From Acanthococcus lagerstroemiae (taxonomy: Eukaryota > Arthropoda > Insecta > Hemiptera > Eriococcidae): a DNA stretch of 64,000 bases. The translations under genes were made by a program, and so were the position numbers. The notes under the pieces were generated by a model, which saw only the letters and a list, made by a program, of their open reading frames with translations, did no database searches and was not told the DNA's origin. Location: the NCBI GenBank assembly GCA_031841125.1, contig CM063108.1, forward strand, positions 44,662,122 through 44,726,121. The letters run 5' to 3'. Shown in pieces: positions 13,001 through 26,522 of the stretch; position 1 is the stretch's first letter, and every line of letters begins with the position of its first letter.

Positions 13001-13246
13001 GTTTCACAGGATGATCAATGTGTCATGCACGCGTAGCTTACGAATTCCTAATTTCAAAGAGAAACCCGACTCGTAGCGCGATCGTCGTCGCTGGTAACTA
13101 GTCACACGGAGGGTTGTGTTTTACACCCTCCAGAATACGTTACGACTAATGAAAGCGGCCATGGTCAGGCTATATACATATAAACTCGAATCGACGGCCC
13201 TGTGTCACTTCTAGTGGAGTCGAGGCTCCCATACAGTCTGCGTTGG

Positions 13247-13690
13247 TATACTCCGCTGCGTGTTGCATCCAGTATCTGGTGCATCGTTAAGGATATCCAA
13301 ACGAGAACCTTCGATACGCTCCCGTTGTAGCATTCCCGGTGTCTGGTGCTCCAGACACGAATCCAAGAGAGGTCACAGTTCTGCTTCGATGTACTTTGCT
13401 ACGTGCTGAATCCAACCTGGTGCACAGTTGCGGATATTCGATCCGAGAATTTTCGATATGCTCCCGTCGCAGCATCCAGGTGTCTGGTGCTCCGGGACAG
13501 AACCGAAAGGAATCGCATTCTGCTTCGATATACTCCTTTACGTGATGCATCCAACATATCTGGTGCACCGTCATGGGTATTCGAAACTGAGAATCTCCGA
13601 TACTCTCCCGTCGCAGCATCCAGGGGTCTGATGCTTCGGAACAGAACCGTTGCAACACCTACGAGCTCTGACCTGGCAATGGCAAACTAA
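13247..13690. repeat. Tandem repeat, about 140 bp unit, about 3 copies
   Basis: The block beginning TATACTCCGCTGCG (13247) recurs in diverged form at 13390 and 13529, giving periods of 143 and 139 bp. Each unit contains CTCCCGT, GCAGCATCC and GTCTGGTGCTCC. The overlapping open frames here on both strands are by-products of the repeat. Confidence 0.75.
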
Positions 13691-13704
13691 CCCGATCTGT
13701 AAGG

Positions 13705-13930
13705 GTTGACATAATTTTGATCTACGTCAATTTTGCGAATTTTGTCACGGTATTTTGACATTTTGACAATCATTCAATCAACCAGAGCACTCCGACGCAG
13801 TTTTGACTTCTTGACACACTTTTGACCGATCAATTCTGCTATACAAGTGGGCGGAGCCTACATGATTGTCAAGGACCGACACCATTTTGACTCAAAAAGA
13901 CTGTCAAGAGTATGTCTTTTGACGCTGATT
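13705..13930. repeat. Degenerate TTTTGAC/GTCAA array
   Basis: At least ten copies of TTTTGAC or TTGACA recur in one orientation, followed by inverted GTCAA copies near 13868-13906. It directly follows the 140-bp tandem repeat. It looks like a subterminal or minisatellite array and nothing coding was seen. Confidence 0.5.
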
Positions 13931-16391
13931 TTGCAGATTGGGAAGCCTCATCGCAAAGCCGTTCCCTGCCTTTGTTGTTTATTTGTATGTACTATTTGTA
14001 CATTAAGAGAAAGTCTTAATACAGTTTATGATTTCAACCCTTGCGTTATCATTTCTCCGGTGCTGACGAACCTCAAACCTGAGCTTCAACATCTTACAAC
14101 CGCCGCTCGAGGAAACCAGACATAACACCAGCGCAACCAGGGCAAGATCCACAAGCATAACTATAGCCATCCTGCAAACTTCTCCCCCGTAACAAGTGTT
14201 ATGGCTCTATAAACTTCGTGTATGTAGATCTGCTCAGTCATCATTTTTATTCTTTCATTCCACATGTAACCTCGATCATCACTCGTGATGCGTTCCATGA
14301 TGCGTTCTCTTGTTATCGGAAAAAGTATAAGGATCAAAATGGCGGCTGAGTATGCACGTAAGAAGTTTACAGAGCCTTAATTAGTGTGTAATCTACACTG
14401 CCCGTGTGTGCGTGGCATTGTGTGTCTTTCAGTTCCACTATACATAAACAAAAACGAACGTGTTCATTTCCGTAAGGTCATCGTTCAAGTTCGTGAAATA
14501 GGCAAAATGGCGGCCGTTTGTTCATTTCCACTCACTGGACGGCAACGAACGCATTCATTTTCTCAAGTCTAGAATCTCTGCTGATGGCAATTGGAAGAAC
14601 TTCTGTATGGGATGTGCTTAACATGAGATACATTTTTGTCGACGCTACGATTGAAACCCAAACCTATTATCGTTTAGATTGCGTTGAAAGAAGACAGATA
14701 GGACAAGCTGAAATTTGAGAAAAAACTTAAGCCTTCGTTTCTCATTCTCAAAGGCGTGGGTTTCAAACACATCGGCAGATTTTAACCACATCATTTCGCC
14801 GCAGTAACCGTGATTATATCGCGTATTCGGGGATGATTTTACTACCCTGTCGAACGTTGTCGAGTCGATAGTTGCAGATACAGCGGATGACCAACTTAGA
14901 ACGTCTACCCCGCTCAGTTTACCCGATGAAGACACCCGATATCTTCGCGTCGGTCAGACGGCGCGAGCGTCGACTACTGGCCGCGCGGCGAGTGCGGCAA
15001 CCAAATCACCGCAATCGTAGATTGATTCCGCGTCGGCAAAAAATTCAGCGAGCGCCACGGGAGTTGTTTTATGACATCGCCGCGATATCAACGTTTTGCA
15101 GAAAGTCGTAATCCGCGCTTTTGGTGCGCGTGTGTATGCGTTCGTAATCTTCGAGTCGACACCAGAATTCTTTTAAACAATACTCCGATATTGCTACTCT
15201 GACTCGCCTCTGCTCCGATTTATCTTGCCTCCATTCTGAGACACATATCCTTACGACGAATACATACGCGGTGTCCGTGTACAAAGGCTTGTATACGTAA
15301 GGTTTGTGTGTGCGTGCCGACTCGTTTTCGTCGTTTTTTCACGCCGTAATACGCGATTACTCGTATCGCGTGAATGACAGGACGCCTTGATGGAACGTGA
15401 CGATTTAGGTGACGCGACGCGTGAGCGAGAATTTACGTACGTGGTTCTACTGCATGGCGCGGGACGTGAACTACGAACGAAGCAATCACGTAAATTAGCC
15501 GTAAGCGTTTGCTTTTGTTAACGGCAAAGGGGATGATACAATATACGATTTGGTTTCTCTATAATTTTTTTTTTGGCGAAAAAACGGGAAAACCGATTCT
15601 ATGTTCTGGGCTAATCCTGACTCGTGCGTGGAATACATCATACACGCCCCAAGTACTGCTTCCGAGCATATTTATAGAAATCTGAATCCGCTGATCAATT
15701 GTTTTACATATAAAACAAGGTTTGTTGCCGCGTCAAACTTGTGAAGTCGGTGAATGGATTCTCAGAACCGATGAACAAAATCTCAGTGTGGGTGGACGAG
15801 TAGTATGAGGGATACTTTAGGACAGATCAGACTCGGGTCAACAATCAGCTCGGGTATTCTAACATTTTTTGTGGCGATCCCCTTCCCTCAAATTTACATT
15901 TTGGAATAAATCGTCTAATTGTCCTGCCTGGTCACTTTCTGCGCGGCACAATACAAGCATCTAACGAATGTTTTTTGTTGCCTGCATTCCCGCATTTCCA
16001 ATATGTGATCTCTTCAAAACTACCTTCTTCTTCTTATTCTTACTACTCTCCATTTTCTGCCTTGATCGCCCAGGTAGGACATCAGTTTCTTTTTCAGATT
16101 TAATATTTTATAGCTCAAGATATCTGTTTTGTTTAGTTACAGTTACAGCTTATGCTTGGCACTCATTAGATCTGTTTTTATTACTAATCAATACAGGCAT
16201 TCTCTCTTCACGCCCTTGTTTCTTTGATTTTATATACCATTGACCTAGTCCAGATCAGACGCTCTTATGCAAGACTAAAAATATGCACATTTGAATCAAG
16301 ATTGTCCTGATAGTATCCGTCTTTTCTTTGCGCCAAGATGCGATGTAAGCACATTATTATCTAGTGAACAGGAGGTACTAGCAATACATAT
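13931..16391. other. Intergenic; CpG-rich patch at 14.9-15.5 kb
   Basis: The patch 14880-15480 is strongly CpG-rich and has overlapping short frames on both strands, typical of GC-rich noncoding or promoter DNA. No complete gene model can be built. Confidence 0.4.
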
Positions 16392-17154
16392 GTTACCGGC
16401 AAATTGTAAAAACTAGCATTTAATTAAATGACTAGGCATTTAATTAAATGACAAATGCGCTGTGAACTGTACGTCATTTAATAAAAGGACTAGTCAATTA
16501 ATGAAATGCCGCAACACAGTTAGACAGGTTGTGAAATGTTCATTCCACAGTTATAGGCAGGTTGTGAAATGTTCATTCGTTTCTACCTTATCGCGCCCCC
16601 CATTCTGGTTCTTTCTTATCTGATTTTGCCTGCCGATACCTATTTTTCACTCGTCCACTCGATACACATATTTTCATTATTTTAGTTACGATTTGGTTAA
16701 GCTTTCGAATATAATTTTTGGTGCGATCTTTTTGTTGCTTATTTTTTTCTATTTTGCTTAACCTTTAAGCCTTCTACAGGCCCTATGTACCACGAATGCC
16801 TGTTCGTGCCGTCGAAAAGGCGTTCTATGTAATAGTAAATGCCATAACACCTCATCTTGTACTAATAAATAGATTTCATTTTAGAGATGAATGTACAATA
16901 ATCCGTCAGTGTTTTAACCTACTCATCTCATTCAGATTCATTTTAATTTATTTAATTTCATCAGATTATTTCATTTTGTACAATTTGCCTAGTTAATGTT
17001 CGGCATTTTATTAAAAGCTTAGTCATTTTAATAACTGCCTAGTCAAATTATTGAATTTTGTTCGTGATTTTACAATGTGCCTGAAATCAAACGTCATTTA
17101 ATGAAATGCCTAGTCATTTAATTAAATGTCCGAGTTTCACAATTTGCCGGTAAC
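16392..17154. mobile_element. 763-bp MITE with GTTACCGGCAAATTGT ends
   Basis: The left end GTTACCGGCAAATTGT and the right end ACAATTTGCCGGTAAC are perfect inverted repeats, flanked on both sides by ATAT, a probable target duplication. Inside both ends, copies of CATTTAATTAAATGAC form a subterminal array. The interior carries a tandem GGTTGTGAAATGTTCATTC pair near 16526-16580 and no transposase frame. Non-autonomous DNA transposon; superfamily uncertain. Confidence 0.85.
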
Positions 17155-20100
17155 ATATACATATATAATTTATTCGCAATCGGTCTCTTCTTCTTTTCTT
17201 TTTTGCATTAGTCTTTCATAAAAATGCTACAGCAGCTGGCTCGAATAACTTCACCACTGCGCTGATCTCATTAAATATTTTTCAATCCTAAAAATTTCTC
17301 GAGTTGACCTACCTGTACTGGCCTGTCCTAAAGTGCTCCATATACTACTTTGGGAAGTTTTATACTGTGTGTCTAGCTCATGGCTGTTACACACAATCCC
17401 AAAGTACATGGTCCGCTTAAAGTAGGTACGTGGTTCCCTTTACCAATGCAGGAGTGGACTCTAACCTAAAAAGCTACTGGAAAATATCACTGCATTGGCC
17501 CAACTTTTCACTTTCATTAAGTTTTCAACATGTCTTATTTTCCTTTCCTTTCCATTCCATCCACTACAGGAGCCTGAAACTTCTAAATGTACCCGCCCAA
17601 ATCTCATAACTTGGATTTGCCCACTGATAAATTTTCTAGTAACTCGGTCCACCCGCCGCTAACCACGTAGCTGTCTTCAGCCCAGTACTCTCAAAACTAG
17701 CTAAGCCATAAGGGCAGTTCAGTGATTTACACAAATGTGATTCTTACAACCGAAGGACAAGAGGATACTCCAAACAGTTCTTGAAGATTTTTTAACACCA
17801 CCTAATAAACTGTCGAGATTTACAACCAATTGAAAAGCTTCATTTAAGCAAGATAGTTTTGAGTATGTTGATTGCCTCCGATTTCTCACATGATGATGTT
17901 GAGGTAAAGATACAACTTCTATAGCTACGGTAAACAAGTGATTCAAACCATCTAATCTCGTTCATGTAGTGACAAAAAAGCTTCGAAGCAACTCGATTTT
18001 TTCGGGGGGGAGGGGTGAAATTTAGCCACTGTTATTACAAAACCAACTTCTACTTTTTTGACCGAAGTGTTTGGGGGAGATGCCACCCCATATGGCCGCC
18101 CCTTTATTAAGAGTTGTAATTCTTATTCGGTTGTGAAATCGGTGAACTATTGTCGCTAAGTTTTGCAAACGCCTGGAAGGCAGCCGAAGCCGCCGGGCTC
18201 GTGTCAACGATTCTACTCGAAATATTTACTTAAAATACCGACTCGAATAAATTTTCCGTTCATGAAAGAACTACAATTTCTATGCCACTAACCTCGCTGA
18301 GGATAAAGATAGAAAAAAAAAACTTTAATATTTGAATACTAACACGAACGACTTATTGCTTTGTATTGCGAAGTCAAACGGATATTGAAAACTCGTGTCA
18401 GCGCAAAGAAATAAGCTACCAAGTTATCGAAGATTCTGGATAACTTTTTTTTCTTCTCTTCGATTTGACCTTATCCGCGTTTTTGCGACAAAAGGCTCCG
18501 AAACGTACAACAACTATAATGTAATAAGTTTCAATATTGTAAAACTCATATAACATTTTACGCATCACCTTCCGCCGATACTCCGACAATAAGGATCGTC
18601 TATTTTTACACCTGTTGGAGTCAATTCGAACAACACGCGCCAGCATATTCGTATTCCACGCACGAAAATATGTAACCGTAATCGAGGCGAAACAACTCGA
18701 TCTTGTCAGTTCCCAATTTCAACTGCCTCTGCAAATCTATAGAAAACGAATTCGAAATACCTAAGGCGAAATTAACTGATTTACCTACGGTAACGAGGTG
18801 ACATGATGTGCTTAATGCGACTTCGTCGGGGCCGCAATAATATCACGATTAAAATCAAGCTAGGCTGGAGCTTTACAAGAAAAAGATTTGAGCTCATGCA
18901 CAGTCCATGAAGAATTCAATATCTAGTCCTGGACACATTCCCAGCTCGTCTAGAAGACTGTTTTCTCTTTGAACTGATCTACTAGGTGTGTAAAGGGATT
19001 TTAGTTAAAACTCTTGCTAAAGTAGAAATCTTCAGGAAAAGTTGAGAATCAAGAAATCAGCTCCTCACAAACTCAGTTAATAAGAGCTAATTCGAGAGTA
19101 GTAATTTCAGTTTTTTTGTGTCGAGCCGGAACAAAACTTCTGGGATCTCTGGGTCCACTTACCTGAGAGCCTTCTGATATCCCTCCTCATATCTCCTGTC
19201 AAATTCTAAGTTTTCCGCTTCTCAATGATAATATTAAAATATATCACTAGAAAACTACAACCCTCACCTACATTATATCTATCTTACCCAGAAGAGTAGT
19301 CTAAAGATTTATCATATCCATACCAATTTTTTCTGAGATTAGTTCAAATAAAACAGCTTCCTCGACAAGTCTTGCTCCCAAGAGTTACATTTGTCCTCAT
19401 TGGTGTAAAAATACCACGACTAAAGTTTCTTTTTAATCGGAAATATTGAAAGTCGCAACATAAATGAAGTTCAAAATCGGATTTTTCAAAATAAAATCTG
19501 CAACGTGAAAAAAATTGAGCGTCAGCACTTTCAGTTTCATTTTTGAAAAAAATGAACTTTCATTACATGCCAAGATAATGAAATAAAAATGCATGAAAAT
19601 GTTGAAAACCAGTCTGCATAGTTTTGGCTGACTTCAATCTATTTCTGAAGTTACATTACTCCATTCCCCTACAAGGCTCCATAAGAGGACCAAAAGTTGA
19701 AAATTTCAAATACTCTCTCTAATCTATCAAAATCAAGTTTGTGTGCGGGCAATTTCAGTTTTGAGGTCACGTTTGCCCTATCCCAGACCCTTATGAGACC
19801 ATAGTTCGGTTATATATGAAATATTCCGAACAATAAATATTTTGGCATCGAATCTGTATGTAGAAGGGGTCTCAATGAAGTGACTTTCCTTCAACTAGTG
19901 AGTAAGCAACTAATCCTGACAATGTGTCGAAATGTTTGCCCCCTTGCATACATTAAGGGGCAAATATGTGGGTATTGATAGCAAATATGTCAAACATTAA
20001 AGGAATATTTTTTATCAGCATTTTTAACTGATAAACGTAGAATTTGTAGAACATACAATAGAAGACAGTTACAGTAATTGTGGGAGGGGGATCGTAATAC

Positions 20101-20221
20101 GATTAACAGGGTGTTCACAAAATCAATTTTGGTTAAAATTTTTCATATTTTCTTAATTTTTCATAAAAATGGCTGTCTGGACCTAGCAATTTTTTTAAGG
20201 CATAGGATTTCTTCTTTCTTA
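17155..20221. other. Intergenic, no gene seen
   Basis: About 3 kb with only short unsupported frames. A poly-G stretch lies near 18003-18015. No element boundaries were recognised. Confidence 0.5.
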
Positions 20222-20614
20222 CAGGGACGTACCAAAGAGCTTTGCCGGGGGGGAGGGGTAAAAGTTGTGAAAGTCCCAACTGACTCAACTCAGAATTCCC
20301 AAGTGTCAAAGAAAAGAAAGAAAAAAAAACCTTTTGACCTGTTGGATTTTTCCAACTGATTCAACTCAAAATTCCCACGTATCAATGCAAAAGAAGAGAA
20401 ACCTTTTGACTTGTTGGGTTTTCCCAACTTTTCAACTCAATCCCCAAGTATCAAAGCAAAAAAAAAAGAAAAAAAGAAGAACCTTGTAACTCGTTGGATT
20501 TTTCCAACTCACCTGACCGAAATGTTATACTTTCCCAACTGCTGAGTGAAAGATTCCTGCGGAGGTGGACGGGGGATTGCCTCCTCTGCCCCCACCCCAT
20601 CAGTACATCCCTGC
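20222..20614. mobile_element. hAT MITE, 393 bp
   Basis: The left end CAGGGACGTACC and the right end (minus strand) CAGGGATGTACT are inverted copies next to G-rich runs. Flanking 8-mers CTTTCTTA and CTTCATTA match at 6 of 8 positions, as expected for an aged hAT target duplication. The interior holds three diverged copies of a unit containing GGATTTTTCCAACTGATTCA. Confidence 0.7.
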
Positions 20615-21828
20615 TTCATTACCTTTCAAAATACTCTTTTGTTTCACCCCTTTAATCTTACCCCTACTTATTTTTGTTCTCGAGATGAAAAATCAAATAA
20701 ATGCAATGAAGTTTTGACCCTCTGTAGAGCTCTCAAGGACACGAGTCCTTCTGAAATAAACTCAGTTTCATTTCTGTTGATTAGAATACTTACATAATTT
20801 CACCAAAGAACTTTCGAGAGACCTACTTTACAACCCCTACACATACTCGTAAATAGAATTTTCTCCAATATCATTCTGTCGGCTTTAATGGTAGGTTATG
20901 AGGAGTAAGTTTTCGAGTAGGAATAATTTTTTTGTGAGCTCCGTTTCTAGGATCTCTTCAAGAAAAATAGCTGATTTCCTTACGAAAAGCTAGAGGGGTT
21001 AACCTCTTTCCCAGCGCTTTAAAAATTATTTAAAAACAAAGAGTTAGATCTCGAGTTTTCACACCAAAGTTTACAACTTTTTTCATCAGAGCAAAACAGA
21101 AAAAAATAAAGGTGAAATAAGTACCACCCAAATGTAGACAGGCATCCCATCTTTGATGGGACACGAAGGGAGGAGGGTAGATTGAAGGTAATAAAAGGTG
21201 TTTTCAGACAATGGCGTCACTAGCCTAGTGTTCGAGGGGGGACCTGGCCTTGACCAACAGAGAGGAAGCTACACTGAAAAAAATCACAATTTGAAGAAAT
21301 CGTTAAGCGGGGATTGAGACTCGCTTGGCCACTCACCCTTTGGTGACTCCACTGTCTTCAAAGATCTCGGAGATTTTGCCCCTTCCACCCTACAACCCTT
21401 AAAAAAACCTTAAACGGTGGTGATGAGAAAGAAAAAAGAGGAGCAAATTACGGTCGCAGGACTGAGTGGAGTAGACTAAGAAAAGCTTTTGCTCTTAATT
21501 GGGCCTATACTATGTATTTTACGTAAAATAAGAATCACTTAAAATGTGTGGAAAGCCTAGCATAATAAAGGCTACTTTCATTTCAACACTACCTATAGCA
21601 CACAATTTTCATTTTTTCAAGTTCTCAGATAAAATACTAATTATTGTTGACTGTTAGCAGGTCAATACATGCGTTAGTCTTATTTTTGAGTTCCCTTCCT
21701 CCCAAATAAACGTCTACCGAATGTTCGTCCTCTTCACTTAACATCATAGAATTGTAGGTATTTGACAATTAACAAGAAAGTTTTCGGCAGTTATGCCATC
21801 ATCAATTCTATTATGACAAACAATAGTT
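20615..21828. other. Intergenic, no gene seen
   Basis: Short frames only. Short G-rich runs appear near 21230. No supported element ends. Confidence 0.5.
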
Positions 21829-21924
21829 GGAAATGTTTTTATCGAGTACAATTTTAGTAATGAGCTCAAGGGCGCAGGAAATGTTTTTGTCAAGTACAAT
21901 TTTAGTAACGAGCTCAAGGGCGTA
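21829..21924. repeat. 48-bp tandem duplication, 2 copies
   Basis: The unit starting GGAAATGTTTTTATCGAGTA (21829) repeats at 21877 with few changes. Both copies end in GAGCTCAAGGGCG, so the duplication includes the first bases of the hAT element that starts at 21915. Confidence 0.8.
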
Positions 21925-22085
21925 ACGAAGGAGAGGGCTAGGGGCTATAGCCCCCAAAAATTCCTCGAAATTATTTCAAAATCAATTTTGGAACGAAAAA
22001 AAGATTGATGCTGGTGGTTTGATGGGGTTGCGTTGTGTTGTAGGTTCGTACAACTTTACAGCCCTATTGACGATTTTTGCATAAG

Positions 22086-22400
22086 AAATCCGCAGCAGCA
22101 TGCAGCGATCCTGAGTGAGACAGTCGCGTTCGCTGCTGATGCGGAAAAACAAAGTGTCAACAGCGTTTCGCAGCAAAAACATGTTCGCAGTGGTGCGGAG
22201 AAAAGATCTGTCAGCAGCGTTCATGACCCGTTGTTCACTGCTTTACACTGCTGCTGAAATCAGAATCAGCAGCTGATTCAAATGGTTTTTCAGTAGCTAC
22301 TCTCTGCTGGATTTTTATTCCGTGGTGGAAATAAATCGATTTTGCTGCTGCATTTTGCAGCGGAAAAACAGTAGTTCTAACTGTGGTCCGCAGCTACAAT
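22086..22400. repeat. Left GCAGC subterminal array
   Basis: GCAGC or GCTGC occurs about every 15-30 bases, in mixed orientation. The mirror array is at 26030-26340. Such arrays are often transposase-binding subterminal repeats in hAT elements; that role is inferred here. Confidence 0.6.
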
Positions 22401-22402
22401 TT

Positions 22403-22687
<285 letters not shown>

Positions 22688-22715
<28 letters not shown>

Positions 22716-22840
22716 AATTCGTCATATTCATTATCTGAGAGATCTGCTGGTTTTTCAGGGCTTGGTAATTCCTCTTCTTCTTCAGAATGAGTAAATCCAC
22801 CATACTCGGTATAAATAGACTGAGCAGGAAAAATAAACAA
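22688..22840 (-). other. Possible terminal exon of an unknown gene
   Basis: A minus-strand frame follows a TTTTCCTGCTCAG acceptor. It encodes SIYTEYGGF, an acidic Glu run, a proline/aspartate stretch, and then a stop codon. The composition is that of a real protein tail, but no donor exon in phase was identified. The stretch at 23956-24020 minus, between an AG and a GTAAATA, is another exon-like piece out of phase with it. It may be a gene fragment captured by the hAT element. Confidence 0.35.
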
Positions 22841-23181
22841 CACAACTGAGTGAAGATTCATGGAAAAGATATGATTCATCACATTGCGATTAGTCATGTA
22901 CGAGCAAGAATTAAAAATACTGTACTGTACTGTTGGAAATGTATTCGGGTTTTAACCTCACGTGCACGTCAACGTGGTACAATTAAACGAAATGTTGATT
23001 CTGTTAAACGCTTGATTTTATGTGTAAAAGAATACATCCGTTCCGTTCCTACAGGTTTTGGTTCTAATAGGCGAATGGTTCAATTATCCGTGGTTCAAAT
23101 ATGCGGTGTCTACTGTACATGGTATTTTCAAGTTCGTTTTTAGAAATTATACACAGTTAGAAGCAACAATTTGGTAATGCT

Positions 23182-23388
23182 TATGTTCTGCAATTTTTCA
23201 AATGTCTCTCTTTCTCTCTCTCTCTTTCTCTCTCTACTTTTCCTTCAGGGCCCTGATACATCATTACATGGCCCTACTATCTTATTCCCAATTCTCTCCT
23301 ACTTGAACCAAAATAAAAACCTTCATCTTACCTTTCTCCTATTTTTCACTGCTTGATTGTTATTCTGTACTTAATGAGTTTTGAATCA
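23182..23388. repeat. Direct duplication, copy 2
   Basis: Second copy of the 22403-22715 block, with only a short TC tract (about 23206-23237). It ends right after GAATCA, inside the exon-like tail of copy 1. The local duplication lies about 780 bp downstream of the first copy. Confidence 0.85.
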
Positions 23389-25920
23389 CACTGATTGAGG
23401 ATGAATGATTCTTAAAACATCGAGAAGAACATTCTCTATATCCTTCTTTCCCTCATATTCTATTGCTTGAAATTAAAAGAATATATTTCTTCTTTAATGC
23501 ACCTCAACTGATCTAAATTAATAACTCTTCCCAATATTTCATATTGATACTCTTTCAATTTAGTAATCACAATTCATAGCCGGAATGATTTTCTTCTCCT
23601 AGCAAAGTCATTGCGGAGATCCCACTCATTTATCTTTGAGGCCCCATTCTCGTACACTGATAACGTCATTGCACTCCTTGCCTAGAGACATAAATTTTAT
23701 TTTGTATTCAATTCTGATTCTGTCTTCTGGTAATTTATCGCATCATTTCCACCTAGTATTTGATATTGTCACAAGGGGACTCCATTCACTTTGCTTTTTT
23801 GAAGTTCCACCCTGCTTTCTGCATCCTCCAACATACCTACTGGAGACTTTCATAATTTTTTTGAACATATTTTGACCCACTGATATCAACCTTCCTATTC
23901 TTCCTACAAGTATTCCATACGATTTTCAAATCTCATATTCATACAATATTTACCTATAATATTCTGACAATTCAGGTTCTCTCGTTCATCGGACTCATCG
24001 GACTCAGCTTTCTTCGATTTATCTAGAGAAATATATATTACATAATAACAAGTAAAAATGGATTTCTTTTCACACTATTCCATAAACGAAGTAAAAAATG
24101 AGCCACGTTTTGACTATCCACCACTCTTCACAAGTTGTCCACTTTCTTCCAAGGATTAAATTCCCTGACTTTTCTAGATTTTTTCAATGCTCACCAACGC
24201 CTCCTCCTTTGGTCAAGGGCGGACTTCTTTGAATACTAGGTTGGTTATGCCCACTAGCCACAATAAAAACAATATAATGCTTACATCTCTGTTGAAAGGG
24301 CCCACTTTGGCGATCACAGTTTTGGCTGTACAGCTGATTTTTTTTTTTTTTTTTTTAATTTCGACCAAAAATAAATTTTTGGGTTTTTAGCGATTTGGTT
24401 CTTTCAGCTCTGCTGTACCATTTTTTGAGGTCTCATTCCATTCAAGCTCCAGGGTATGAAATGCATAGAAACAAAAAGGACCCAGGTTGTCGACTCCAGT
24501 TTTTTTTTTTCTACAGAAGTTTTCACTCTTAATCATTTTGCGGACTTTAAAAAACATTTTTCTCAAAATACAGCTTTTCTGTACCTCATTATCAAAAATA
24601 CTGAAAAAATATATTTCAGTAACGTTACACAGCTGGTTAACGTCTCATTCGAAAGGTAGTTCGGTCTAGTATAACCCTCGCCCCTCAACTTCATACCGAC
24701 AAGACCAAATGGACCTTCTCGCTAGGGTATTTCTAAGACTCTTGAAATAGATCGCATGAATGTTATTGACTTTTCACACATACAGAATCTTCAAAACCGG
24801 CTGATGAGCTCATCACATTCTATTATCACTCATGAAAGCTCCCCCCCAAGCCAAGTAGAAATCTTTTGAACGGCTGCGTGGCCGGCCTAGAAAGCATTTT
24901 CGGAATTTTCCTCCACCCATGCTGATTCACCCCTTGAATAATTAGAGGTGCGATTTTTGAACACGAGAAAAAGAAGGGCGGTTCACGCAAAACTGAAACA
25001 GGGAAGGAAAAAAGCGCGACAATAATCAGCTATTAAAAAAAAAAAACACACCAGTTTTTGGCTGTTGGAAACTTTAGGGCTTTTTATCAGTTTTGGACTG
25101 TCAGGTTGGGAAATGTACCAGTTTGGGTTTTTTGGTCAGATATTAGTTGTCCATCACATTGGTCCGTTCTTCAGTTGTAATTCTCAATTTCCAGATAATA
25201 TTAAGCGTTTCCCAAAACATTCCCGATTTGATTGCTCTTTTCTTTTCTACTTTTTTTCTTTGGACCGGGGGGGGGGCTCCCATTTTTTGTATTTTTGATT
25301 GAAAACATTCTGGGAAACATCCCTGTATTACACATGCTACAGACAAGAGTGTTCGGAGCCATAGTCAAGAGATGCAGTGGCAGAAGTTCATGACAGTCGA
25401 GCAACTGACATTGGTTGTTGAGGCTGACAATCTAGCGCACGACACTAGTTGTTGGAGCTGCAGTGGCAGTGGTTGATGGCAGTAGCGACCTGGTACCTGA
25501 AGTATGAGAGGGTTGAGTACCCTGAAGTTGGAGTTACCAAGAGAACAACTGAAATGGAACACTGGAAGTACCGTTCATACATGCGACAACATACAGTTCC
25601 GGTGATTAAATTTCGTGCCCCGTATTTCACGTGCATTCCTTATACAAATGCCATGCGTTTAATTTCTTCAGACGTCGTTTTTCGCATGCAAACGCTCTTT
25701 CTATCGCTTGCGAATAATTATTCTCTAATAACTACTAATTGAATATTACATTAAATGACATGTAGAACTTACCAGTAATATCTCAACACAAAATTCCGAA
25801 CTAAACTGTAATCTCAAAAACGCAACGCGCAACCATTCATTGAAGTTGGACACAGAAACTGTGAGATAGTTTGTAGATACGCATCGAACCGTAAACCACA
25901 AACGTTTATCTAAAGGTGCC
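23389..25920. other. Interior of the hAT element, no intact gene
   Basis: AT-rich DNA with poly-T runs near 24339-24356 and a G run near 25266. Short frames only, and none resembles a hAT transposase. Confidence 0.45.
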
Positions 25921-25978
25921 AACTTGGCGACAACCTTGAAGCCTGAAGGCCAACTTGGCGACAACCTTGAAGCCTAAA
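25919..25978. repeat. Short tandem duplication, about 30 bp, 2 copies
   Basis: CCAACTTGGCGACAACCTTG followed by AAGCCT recurs immediately downstream with one base difference. Confidence 0.75.
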
Positions 25979-26029
25979 GGTAACATCACCCGTAGCTACA
26001 ATCCATTGTTTCATTCTGGTAACAACGTT

Positions 26030-26340
26030 AGCTGCTGAAAACACTGAAGTATCCGCAGCGTGCCGCTACTTACTCGCAGTAAAATGAAACGCTGCTGTAT
26101 ACTATCCAACATTTAACCGCTGAATGCTGCTAAGTTTCATCATCCACATCAGCAGTGTAGTGGACAATTGTTTTAAATCGCTGCGTAACGCTGCTGTCTC
26201 TATCTGTACTCTGCGGAATCATTTCAAAATCCGCAGCAGATAACTCTTGAGGTCTGCTGTTAGATCTGCTCACATCGCAGCGTAACTCTGTAGAATTGTG
26301 TAAACGCTGCATCGAATCTAACAATTTCGCAGCGGAAAAC
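26030..26340. repeat. Right GCAGC subterminal array
   Basis: More than ten GCAGC/GCTGC motifs in mixed orientation, mirroring the left array at 22086-22400 inside the same hAT-type element. Confidence 0.6.
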
Positions 26341-26522
26341 TGAAAATCCGCTACAACCAGGAGCTGAATTTTGGCCAGTTTCGTCAATAGGGAGCTCATG
26401 TAAATAGGTAGATAACCAAATCAGGTAGGCACCAAATCGAGCTTTCATCCCTGCCCAAGTTTTTTTTCCTCTAAATTCCAGCCCCCACTATGAAAAATTC
26501 TGGTTGAGCTCCTGAACAAGCT

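Noticed and set aside
13287..13690. Overlapping 68-123 codon frames on both strands
   Set aside because: They coincide with the 140-bp tandem repeat and mirror each other; no domain or splice context.
14872..15284. Arg-rich frames in the CpG-rich patch
   Set aside because: Typical stop-poor GC-rich noncoding sequence; no splice-compatible model found.
22850..23143. 97-codon frame with basic composition, coding-like in appearance
   Set aside because: No family recognised, lies within the decayed hAT element, and the start is unsupported.
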